Below are positions 1 through 5,315 of a stretch of DNA of 6,604 nucleotides, piece by piece. Position numbers and translations under genes: made by a program. The notes beneath the pieces were generated by a model, which worked only from the letters and a program-made list of their open reading frames with translations, did not search any database and had not been told where the DNA came from. The stretch is from an uncultured Labedella sp. (lineage in GTDB: Bacteria; Actinomycetota; Actinomycetes; Actinomycetales; Microbacteriaceae). How positions within the stretch are numbered: the stretch's first letter is position 1; every line of letters begins with the position of its first letter. The stretch covers positions 1 through 6,604 of the forward strand of contig CAKTZW010000108.1 of NCBI GenBank assembly GCA_934636065.1, written 5' to 3'.

Positions 1-26
1 TTCTTCGAGATGTCGTCGATCCCCAT
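1..26 (-). CDS. Possible start of a further gene, cut by the window edge
   Basis: Reading leftwards, an ATG at 26-24 opens eight codons (MGIDDISK) that run off the window without a stop. A GAGGA sequence lies at 33-29, only two bases from the ATG, so the ribosome-binding site is imperfectly spaced. The start lies about 73 bases after the dhaM stop and beyond two GC-rich dyads, so it would probably be a separate unit on the same strand. Short actinobacterial proteins beginning MG(I/L)DD are common among CsbD-like and Rv0909-like antitoxin-type families, but eight residues cannot decide a family. This is an inference, and no function is assigned. Confidence 0.35.
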
Positions 27-47
27 GTTCCTCATCCGTTCTCTCGT

Positions 48-62
48 GGCGGCCGGGCCGCC
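48..62 (-). terminator. GC-rich dyad after dhaM (second of two)
   Basis: The arms GGCGGCC and GGCCGCC flank a single central base, allowing a hairpin with a 5-bp GC stem and a 5-base loop. It lies downstream of the dhaM stop, next to another dyad at 76-91. There is no U-run, so it is not a classical intrinsic terminator. U-less hairpins have been proposed as terminators in actinobacteria, but high GC content also produces such dyads by chance. Confidence 0.3.
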
Positions 63-75
63 CTCGTCTCCGGTC

Positions 76-91
76 CGGGCGGATCCGCCCG
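76..91 (-). terminator. Perfect 16-bp palindrome just after the dhaM stop, candidate terminator
   Basis: CGGGCGGATCCGCCCG is a perfect palindrome, able to form a 6-bp all-GC stem with a GATC loop. It begins eight bases past the dhaM stop codon, the usual place for a transcription end. It lacks a U-tract. Together with the dyad at 48-62 it may mark the end of the dhaKLM transcript or stabilise its 3' end. Position and symmetry are seen; the function is inferred. Confidence 0.4.
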
Positions 92-99
92 AGCCGCGG

Positions 100-825
100 T
101 CATGTCTCGCCGAAGCCCGACTCGACGAGCGCCGCGAGCGCGTCCACGGCTTCCGCGCCAGCGCGTTGCGGTGTCGACAGACGCACGGTCGCTCCCGCCG
201 TGAGCCCGAGCCCCATGATGGCGAGGAGGCTTTTCGCGTCCTTGCCGTTGACGGTGACAGGCGTGTCGTATCGCGAGGCCAGCTTCACGAACTCGGCCGC
301 GGGCCGCGCGTGCAGTCCGTCGCGATTGACGAGCACGACCGAGCGCTCGTACGGCGCCTCGGCGTCGGGCGAGGACGCGGCCACGTCCCCCGTTTCCCCG
401 GCGGTGGCGTCCGACGTCGCGTCCGCGCGATCGGGCTCCCCTGCCATGCTGTTCGCCGTCCGCGCCGCGGCGGCGACGTCGCTGCGGCCGGCGCCGGAAG
501 CGGCCGCGACGGCCGCCGCGACGGCGCCCTCGACGAGGGGCGCGTCCACGATCTCGACACGGTCCCGCGCCTCCTCCTCGAGGAAGTCGAGGGCCGTCTC
601 CGCCGTGAGGACGGCCGATCCGAGGTCGCAGAGGACGACGACGCCGTCGCCGGACTCCGCGGTCGACAGGGCCGCCGTCACCTTGTCGAAGCTCGTGCCG
701 ATGCGACCGTCGTCCGTGCCCCCTGCCGGGCTGATCGCGACGTCGGCGGCCATCTGACCCGCGAGCTCGACGACCCCCTCGGCGATCTTCTCCGAGTGGG
801 AGACGATGACGAGACCGACGGTCAC
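100..825 (-). CDS. dhaM: DhaM-HPr: dihydroxyacetone kinase phosphoryl donor subunit fused to HPr
   Basis: This 241-residue cytosolic phosphocarrier passes phosphate from the PTS to ADP bound on DhaL. Residues 1-125 form an EIIA-mannose-like DhaM domain with the motif VSHS and predicted phospho-acceptor His10. Residues 126-158 are an Ala/Asp/Ser/Thr-rich linker. Residues 159-241 are an HPr domain with GLHARPA (His172, equivalent to HPr His15) and KSLLAIMGLG (Ser199, equivalent to Ser46). E. coli DhaM carries an additional partial enzyme I domain, which is absent here, so enzyme I must act in trans. The GTG start at 825-823 overlaps the dhaL stop in a GTGA, and GAGG at 836-833 sits seven bases upstream. 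The overlap implies translational coupling to dhaL. The reading frame stays open upstream of the GTG, but that part reads as low-complexity Arg/Gly shadow of dhaL. The family call is secure; the phosphorylation sites are by homology. Confidence 0.93.
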   Translation of the reverse strand: MTVGLVIVSHSEKIAEGVVELAGQMAADVAISPAGGTDDGRIGTSFDKVTAALSTAESGDGVVVLCDLGSAVLTAETALDFLEEEARDRVEIVDAPLVEGAVAAAVAAASGAGRSDVAAAARTANSMAGEPDRADATSDATAGETGDVAASSPDAEAPYERSVVLVNRDGLHARPAAEFVKLASRYDTPVTVNGKDAKSLLAIMGLGLTAGATVRLSTPQRAGAEAVDALAALVESGFGET

Positions 826-1454
826 GTCGCCGCCTCGGCCGCCGCGCGCAGGATGAGCGCGCTCGATTGTGCGCCCGGGTCGCGGTGACCGACGGCCCGC
901 TCGCCCAGGTAGCTGGCACGCCCCTTGTGCGCGACGAGAGGCTCCGTGGCGGCGGCGCCCTCCTCCGCCGCCGTGGCGGCAGCGGCGAGCACGGCGGCTT
1001 CGTCCGCTCCCGAGTCCGCGGCAGCGCGAGCCGCGTCGACGGCCGGTGTCCACGCGTCGATCATCGTCTTGTCGCCGACCTCCGCCTTGCCGCGGAGGAC
1101 CACGCCGTCCCGGGCCGCCGTGAGCAGCTCGACGACGGCGGCGGAGTCGAGGTCGGGACGGTCGGCGATGGCGCCGGCGGCCTTGAGGTAGGCGGTTCCG
1201 AACAGAGGGCCGGAGGCGCCGCCGACCGTCGAGATCAGCGACGTCGCGACGGCCTTGAGCACGTCGGCGGGCGAGGCGCCCTCCGCAAGCGCATCGAGCT
1301 TCGGGAGCACGGCGCTGAAGCCCCGATCGAGGTTCTCACCGTGATCGCCGTCGCCGATCTCACGGTCCAAGGTGATCAGCTCGACGCGGTGCTCGGCGAC
1401 CACGTCGGCCGACCTCCGCACCCAGGCCACGGCCCAATCGGTTCCGAGCGTCAT
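822..1454 (-). CDS. dhaL: DhaL: dihydroxyacetone kinase ADP-binding subunit
   Basis: This 210-residue subunit holds a tightly bound ADP/ATP that is rephosphorylated in place by DhaM and donates phosphate to dihydroxyacetone on DhaK. The family signature DREIGDGDHG is at residues 30-39. Asp30, Asp35 and Asp37 match the Mg-nucleotide ligands known from E. coli DhaL. Further conserved blocks are GGASGPLFGTAYLKAAG (78-94), GDKTMIDAW (127-135) and the C-terminal RASYLGERAVGHRDPGAQSS (179-198). The length matches the family norm of about 210. The ATG is preceded by a strong GGAGGAG at 1465-1459 (six bases between GGAGG and the ATG). It lies 43 bases after dhaK and overlaps dhaM by four bases, so all three subunits should be co-transcribed. 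No defect is visible. Confidence 0.96.
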   Translation of the reverse strand: MTLGTDWAVAWVRRSADVVAEHRVELITLDREIGDGDHGENLDRGFSAVLPKLDALAEGASPADVLKAVATSLISTVGGASGPLFGTAYLKAAGAIADRPDLDSAAVVELLTAARDGVVLRGKAEVGDKTMIDAWTPAVDAARAAADSGADEAAVLAAAATAAEEGAAATEPLVAHKGRASYLGERAVGHRDPGAQSSALILRAAAEAAT

Positions 1455-1497
1455 GCCTCTCCTCCGTTCCGCGGCGCGCGTCGGCCCCGCCCCACTG

Positions 1498-2499
1498 TCA
1501 ACGTCCCCACCGGAGCGCTGCGGTCTGCACCGGGGCGTCCCAGAGCTCCGTCATCTCATCGTCCAGCTTCAGGACCGAGATCGATGCGCCTTGCATTTCG
1601 AGCGCGGTGATGTAATTGCCGACGAGGTTCCGCACGACCGTGATCCCGCGCTGCGCCAGCACCTCGGCGGCGTGGCGGTACACGATGTAGAGCTCGACGA
1701 GCGGGGTACCGCCCATGCCGTTGACGAACAGCAGCACGGACTCCCCGGATTCGAAGGGGAGGTCGTCGAGGATCGGGCCGAGCATGCGGTCGACGATCGC
1801 GTCGGCGGGCTCGAGCTTGATCCGCTCGCGCCCGGGCTCGCCGTGGATCCCGATGCCGATCTCGATCTCGTCGTCGGCCAGGGTGAAACTCGGCTCGCCC
1901 GCGTGCGGCACGACGCAGGGCGTGAGCGCGACACCCATCGTCCGTACGTTCGCATTCACGCGCTCGGCGATCGCGGCGACCGCGTCGAGCGAGTCGCCCC
2001 GCTCGGCCGCCGCGCCGGCGATCTTCTCCACGAGCACGGTGCCGCCGACGCCGCGCCGGCCCGCCGTGTACAGGGAATCCTGGACGGCGACGTCGTCGTT
2101 CGTCACGACGGATCGGACCTCGATGCCGTCGGCGGCGGCGAGGTCGGCGGCCGTCTCGAAGTTGAGGACGTCGCCCGTGTAGTTCTTGACGATGTGGAGG
2201 ACGCCGGCGCCCCCGTCGACGGCCTTCGTCGCGGCGACGATGGGGTCCGGCGTCGGCGAGGTGAAGACCGGCCCCGGAACGGCCGCCCCGAGCATGCCGT
2301 AGCCGACGAATCCGCCGTGGAGGGGCTCGTGCCCGCTGCCGCCACCGCTGACGATGCCGACCTTCCCCTGCACGGGCGCGTCGGAACGCACGATGAACAG
2401 GGGGTCGGTCGAGGCGGTGACGAGGTCGGAGTGCGCGGCGGCGAAGCCGGCGACGGACTCCTGCACCACGTTCTTCGGATCGTTGATGAGCTTCTTCAT
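1498..2499 (-). CDS. dhaK: DhaK: dihydroxyacetone kinase substrate-binding subunit
   Basis: This 333-residue subunit binds dihydroxyacetone as a covalent hemiaminal and receives phosphate from DhaL-ATP, yielding dihydroxyacetone phosphate for glycolysis. The block [20 protein letters not shown] (51-70) contains His57, and NYTGD contains Asp110. GIGIHGEPG contains His219, the residue expected to bond the substrate. These correspond to E. coli His56, Asp109 and His218 with an offset of one. VNGMGGTPL (259-267) and [14 protein letters not shown] (291-304) are conserved C-terminal blocks. The start is the ATG at 2499-2497, because CGGAGG ends five bases upstream and [12 protein letters not shown] is the typical family N-terminus. 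The frame stays open far upstream, antisense to nothing and overlapping trpD, but that is a shadow. It is the first gene of the dhaKLM operon. Confidence 0.97.
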   Translation of the reverse strand: MKKLINDPKNVVQESVAGFAAAHSDLVTASTDPLFIVRSDAPVQGKVGIVSGGGSGHEPLHGGFVGYGMLGAAVPGPVFTSPTPDPIVAATKAVDGGAGVLHIVKNYTGDVLNFETAADLAAADGIEVRSVVTNDDVAVQDSLYTAGRRGVGGTVLVEKIAGAAAERGDSLDAVAAIAERVNANVRTMGVALTPCVVPHAGEPSFTLADDEIEIGIGIHGEPGRERIKLEPADAIVDRMLGPILDDLPFESGESVLLFVNGMGGTPLVELYIVYRHAAEVLAQRGITVVRNLVGNYITALEMQGASISVLKLDDEMTELWDAPVQTAALRWGR

Positions 2500-2585
2500 T
2501 GAAACCTCCGGGGTCGTCTGGACGGTCGGGTGGGGTCTACCACTGCACACCGTACGCCGTCGGACGGTCGGCGGGAAAGACGCCG
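2500..2585 (-). promoter_or_regulatory. trpD-dhaK gap with possible dhaK promoter and 10-bp direct repeat
   Basis: This gap of about 85 bases separates the trpD stop from the dhaK start. It contains two copies of GGACGGTCGG (2520-2529 and 2562-2571), 42 bp apart, roughly four helical turns. The second copy also contains part of the dyad CCGTC-G-GACGG (2557-2567). A weak -10-like TACGGT reads leftwards at 2554-2549, with no convincing -35; it would give a leader of about 40 bases ending in the GGAGG at 2509-2505. No terminator for trpD is evident. Whether dhaK has its own promoter or is read through from trpD cannot be settled from the sequence. Confidence 0.35.
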
Positions 2586-3653
2586 TCACGCCTCGGAACC
2601 GGTGGACCTCGTCGCGGCGATCCAGGCGTCGAGGGTCCGCGTCGCGGCGCCGGAATCGATCGTCTCCTCCGCGACGAGCATCGCGTCGCGGAACCGCTGC
2701 ACGAAACTCTCCTGGACGCGCGACGGATCCTCGGCGAGCCGGTACGACACGATGCCGGCGGCGGTGTTGAGGAGCACGATGTCGCGGACCGGACCCGTCT
2801 CCCCCGCGAGCGTGCGCCGGACCACGGCGGCGTTCTCCTCGGGAGTGCCGCCGACGAGGTCCTCGATGCGGGCGCGGGCGACGCCGAGGTCGCGCGGATC
2901 CAGGTCGTGCTCGGTCACGAGGCCCCTGCTCACCTCCCACACGTGCGAGTGCCCCGTGGTCGTGAGCTCGTCGAGTCCGTCGTCGCCGCGGAACACGAGT
3001 GCCGTGGCTCCCCGCGTCTGGAAGACGCCGACGATGAGCGGCACACGATCGAGGGAGGCGACGCCCACGGCCGAGGCCTCGGGCCGAGCGGGATTGCACA
3101 GCGGGCCGAGGAAGTTGAACACCGTCGGGATCCCGAGGTCGGCCCGCACCGCACCGGCGTGGCGGAACCCCGGGTGGAAGGCCGAGGCGAAGGCGAACGT
3201 GATGCCCACCTCGCCCACGAGGCCCGCGACGCGCTCGGGCGACAGGGAGAGGTCGATGCCGAGGGCCGCGAGCACGTCGCTCGAACCGGACTTGGAGCTC
3301 GCCGCGCGGTTGCCGTGCTTGATGACGGGGATGCCGGACGCCGCCGCGACGATGGACGCCATCGTCGACACGTTGACGGTGCCGAATCTGTCCCCTCCCG
3401 TGCCCACGATGTCAAGGGCCATCGAATCGGCGGGGAGGGGGACGGCGTGCTCGAGGACGGCGTCGCGGAAGCCCACGATCTCGTCCACCGTCTCGCCCTT
3501 GGCGCTCAGTGCGACGAGGAAACCTGCGAGCTGCGCGGGGCTTGCCTCCCCGGTGACCACCCTCTGCATCGCCCACGTCGCCTCGGCGACACTGAGATGC
3601 TCACGGTCGAGCAGAGAGGAGATGATGGCGGGCCAGGTCGGGGTGGCTGTCAT
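2586..3653 (-). CDS. trpD: TrpD: anthranilate phosphoribosyltransferase
   Basis: This 355-residue cytosolic enzyme transfers the phosphoribosyl group of PRPP to anthranilate, the second committed step of tryptophan synthesis. The N-terminal helical domain (1-75) is followed by GTGGD (84-88), NVST (94-97), KHGNR (112-116) and SGSSD (122-126), the PRPP and anthranilate loops. Arg170 in VRADLG matches the conserved anthranilate-contacting Arg. DGLDE (225-229) supplies the Asp228-Glu229 pair for magnesium. [13 protein letters not shown] (176-188) is the usual family block. The length is near the family norm. No other trp gene is adjacent, and no trp leader peptide is visible. Upstream there is no clear Shine-Dalgarno, but a TAGGAT hexamer lies six bases before the ATG, suggesting a leaderless mRNA. 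It is divergent from ctaE, as in Mycobacterium tuberculosis (Rv2192c/Rv2193). Confidence 0.97.
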   Translation of the reverse strand: MTATPTWPAIISSLLDREHLSVAEATWAMQRVVTGEASPAQLAGFLVALSAKGETVDEIVGFRDAVLEHAVPLPADSMALDIVGTGGDRFGTVNVSTMASIVAAASGIPVIKHGNRAASSKSGSSDVLAALGIDLSLSPERVAGLVGEVGITFAFASAFHPGFRHAGAVRADLGIPTVFNFLGPLCNPARPEASAVGVASLDRVPLIVGVFQTRGATALVFRGDDGLDELTTTGHSHVWEVSRGLVTEHDLDPRDLGVARARIEDLVGGTPEENAAVVRRTLAGETGPVRDIVLLNTAAGIVSYRLAEDPSRVQESFVQRFRDAMLVAEETIDSGAATRTLDAWIAATRSTGSEA

Positions 3654-3659
3654 GATCCG

Positions 3660-3665
3660 ATCCTA
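3660..3665 (-). promoter_or_regulatory. Candidate trpD -10 element, leaderless start
   Basis: Reading leftwards, TAGGAT ends six bases before the trpD ATG at 3653. This puts the expected transcription start on or next to the A of the ATG. It is the typical spacing of actinobacterial leaderless genes and would explain the lack of a good ribosome-binding site. It is inferred from motif and spacing only. Confidence 0.45.
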
Positions 3666-3700
3666 TCCACCGCCGTTTCGCAGCCGATTGCCGGTGGATA
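3664..3700. repeat. 9-bp perfect inverted repeat, possible operator
   Basis: TATCCACCG (3664-3672) and its reverse complement CGGTGGATA (3692-3700) are separated by 19 bases. The left arm overlaps the last two positions of the trpD -10 hexamer, so a protein bound here would block trpD transcription. Arm centres are 28 bp apart. The TATCCAC core also resembles seven of nine positions of a DnaA box. The repeat is seen; its role is inferred. Confidence 0.45.
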
Positions 3701-3783
3701 TGCGGCTACGACTAAGGCTCTCCTAAGTTCGACGACATGTAGAAACGGGCCTCTCCGTGCACGATTTCGCGTTCGACTTCGGC

Positions 3784-3789
3784 CATAAT
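3784..3789 (+). promoter_or_regulatory. Candidate ctaE-qcrCAB -10 element, leaderless start
   Basis: CATAAT matches five of six bases of the TATAAT consensus and stands out as AT-rich in GC-rich surroundings. It ends six bases before the GTG at 3796, so transcription should begin at or next to that GTG. This supports both the chosen ctaE start and a leaderless operon mRNA. No -35 was recognised. Confidence 0.55.
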
Positions 3790-3795
3790 GGAACG

Positions 3796-4425
3796 GTGAC
3801 GAGTACCCCAGTGAACTTCGCGGCGACCGCGCAGCGACTCAACAGACCGAACCCGGTGATGGTGGGGACGATCGTGTGGCTCGGAAGCGAAGTGATGTTC
3901 TTCGCCGGCCTCTTCGCGATCTACTTCTCCCTCCGCTCCATGGCCCCTGAGCTCTGGGCTGAGCAGTCGAGCCTGCTCAACGTCCCCTTCTCGCTGGTCA
4001 ACACCCTGATCCTCGTGTCGTCCTCGGTGACGTGCCAGATGGGAGTGTTCGCCGCTGAGCGCTCGCAGGCGCGTTCCACCTCGGGCAACCCGAAGGACTG
4101 GGGCATGGTGGAGTGGTTCTTCCTCACCTACGCCCTCGGCGCGATCTTCGTCGCCGGTCAGATCTGGGAGTACGCCACGCTCGTGAGCGAGGGCGTCACG
4201 CTCAGCTCCGATTCGTACGGCTCGGTGTTCTACTTCACGACGGGCTTCCACGGCCTCCACGTGACCGCCGGCCTCATCGCGTTCCTCCTGGTGATCGGTC
4301 GCGCGTACGCGGTGAAGTCGTTCGGTCACCGTGAGGCGACGAGCGCCATCGTCGTCTCGTACTACTGGCACTTCGTCGACGTGGTCTGGATCGGCCTCTT
4401 CTTCGTCATCTACGTCCTGAAATAG
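3796..4425 (+). CDS. ctaE: CtaE: cytochrome c oxidase (aa3) subunit III
   Basis: This 209-residue membrane protein is the third core subunit of the aa3 heme-copper oxidase, which reduces oxygen to water; subunit III supports proton uptake and stability and binds no heme. Five transmembrane helices are seen at about 22-44, 66-85, 108-127, 147-169 and 188-207, the usual bacterial five-helix form. Family blocks include [17 protein letters not shown] (24-40), [13 protein letters not shown] (148-160) and [11 protein letters not shown] (189-199). The GTG at 3796 is preferred over an in-frame GTG at 3757. It has a -10 six bases upstream, the next residues (TSTPVN...NRPNPV) look like family N-termini, and neither GTG has a good Shine-Dalgarno. 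It leads the operon, with qcrC starting 17 bases later. Oxidase subunits I and II are not in the window. Confidence 0.95.
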   Translation: MTSTPVNFAATAQRLNRPNPVMVGTIVWLGSEVMFFAGLFAIYFSLRSMAPELWAEQSSLLNVPFSLVNTLILVSSSVTCQMGVFAAERSQARSTSGNPKDWGMVEWFFLTYALGAIFVAGQIWEYATLVSEGVTLSSDSYGSVFYFTTGFHGLHVTAGLIAFLLVIGRAYAVKSFGHREATSAIVVSYYWHFVDVVWIGLFFVIYVLK

Positions 4426-4442
4426 CACCGGAGAGTCCACAC

Positions 4443-5255
4443 ATGTTCAGAACTTCCCGGAAGCCGCGCACCGCCCGCAAGACGGGTCGGCGTTCGCCGC
4501 TCGCGAGCGTCTCGCTGATCGCGCTCGGCCTCCTCCTCTCCGGTGGCGCGTACGCGCTCGTCAGCTCGTCCACCGCGGTCGCGGACAGCTCCGCCACCAC
4601 GACGCAGGCCACGGTCGACGAGGGCGAGAAGCTCTTCCAGGCCAACTGCGCCACCTGCCACGGTCTCGACCTCGAGGGCAGCGACGACGGCCCGAGCCTC
4701 GTCGGCGTCGGAGCCGCGGCCGTCGACTTCCAGGTCGGCACCGGTCGCATGCCGCTCCAGGCGCAGGCGCCGCAGGCCCCGGTGAAGCCCGTCCAGTTCA
4801 CGGAAGACCAGGTCAACGCCCTCGCTCAGTACGTCGCATCGATCGCGCCCGGCCCGTCCATCCCCGAGGAGCAGTACCTCGACGCCGAGGGCGACGCGGC
4901 TCGCGGTGCTGAGCTGTTCCGTATCAACTGCGCCATGTGCCACAACGTCGCCGGCGCGGGCGGTGCGCTCACCGAGGGCAAGTACGCTCCGGCACTCACC
5001 GGGGTCACGCCGTCGCACATCTACGAGGCGATGCTCACGGGACCGCAGAACATGCCGGTCTTCAACGACGCCAACCTCACGCCCGAGGACAAGCGCGACA
5101 TCATCACCGCGCTCAAGTTCCAGGAGAACGCGACGTCCGTCGGCGGCCACCCCCTCGGTGCGCTCGGTCCCGTCGCGGAGGGCCTGTTCCTCTGGATCGC
5201 GGGCATGGGCATCATCGTGGCGTTGACCGTGTGGATCACGGCCCGGTCCAACTAG
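4443..5255 (+). CDS. qcrC: QcrC: diheme cytochrome c subunit of the bcc complex
   Basis: This 270-residue, membrane-anchored diheme cytochrome c of the menaquinol-cytochrome c reductase passes electrons from the Rieske centre directly to the oxidase. A basic N-terminus (1-18) precedes a signal-anchor helix (about 19-42). The first cytochrome domain has CATCH (69-73) with probable axial Met103 in GRMP. The second has CAMCH (163-167) with probable axial Met204 in NMPVF. A C-terminal helix (about 243-266) ends in a short positive tail. The heme domains should face outward. The ATG is preceded by GGAGAG (4430-4435) at a seven-base spacing. The diheme form replaces the soluble cytochrome c missing in most actinobacteria. 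It is co-transcribed with ctaE and qcrA. Confidence 0.97.
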   Translation: MFRTSRKPRTARKTGRRSPLASVSLIALGLLLSGGAYALVSSSTAVADSSATTTQATVDEGEKLFQANCATCHGLDLEGSDDGPSLVGVGAAAVDFQVGTGRMPLQAQAPQAPVKPVQFTEDQVNALAQYVASIAPGPSIPEEQYLDAEGDAARGAELFRINCAMCHNVAGAGGALTEGKYAPALTGVTPSHIYEAMLTGPQNMPVFNDANLTPEDKRDIITALKFQENATSVGGHPLGALGPVAEGLFLWIAGMGIIVALTVWITARSN

Positions 5256-5315
5256 GCGCCAGCGCCCCATCAGCACAGCATCGACGACAGCAGTACGGAA
5301 AGCAGAAGGAGCAAC
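5256..5315 (+). other. qcrC-qcrA intergenic spacer
   Basis: This 60-base spacer contains no hairpin, terminator or promoter that I can recognise. Its only clear element is AAGGAG at 5306-5311, the qcrA ribosome-binding site. The genes are most likely one transcript. Confidence 0.6.

Larger units (their letters stand above)
3654..3795. promoter_or_regulatory. Divergent trpD/ctaE promoter region
   Basis: This 142-bp region between two outward-facing genes must hold both promoters. Seen in it are a -10-like hexamer next to each start codon, a perfect 9-bp inverted repeat (3664-3672 and 3692-3700), and two CTAAG copies one helical turn apart (3712-3716 and 3723-3727). No TTGACA-like -35 is found at proper spacing for either gene, which is common for actinobacterial promoters. 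I see no small gene or RNA in it. Confidence 0.6.

Noticed and set aside
826..1053. N-terminal extension of DhaM by 76 residues
   Set aside because: It would overlap dhaL almost entirely in another frame and reads as Arg/Gly low complexity; the DhaM domain begins exactly at the GTG at 825.
1455..1497. Regulatory element or promoter between dhaK and dhaL
   Set aside because: The 43 bases hold only GC-rich sequence and the dhaL ribosome-binding site; no -10 or stable hairpin stands out.
1372..2502. Long open frame on the plus strand opposite dhaK and dhaL (376 codons)
   Set aside because: It is antisense to well-recognised DhaK and DhaL, its translation is low-complexity and rich in Arg, Asp and Gly, and no domain is visible. 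Long shadow frames are expected at this GC content.
2499..3788. Two overlapping long open frames on the plus strand opposite trpD
   Set aside because: The minus strand encodes a complete TrpD with all its motifs. The plus-strand translations are Arg/Ala/Ser-rich shadows with no plausible start signals.
3757..3795. Upstream GTG at 3757 as the ctaE start, adding 13 residues
   Set aside because: It has no ribosome-binding site, the extra residues are not typical of the family, and the -10-like CATAAT would fall inside the coding sequence. The GTG at 3796 fits better.
3654..3795. Trp attenuator or T-box leader before trpD
   Set aside because: I see no Trp-rich leader peptide, terminator/antiterminator pair or T-box sequence, and the -10 spacing leaves no room for a leader RNA.
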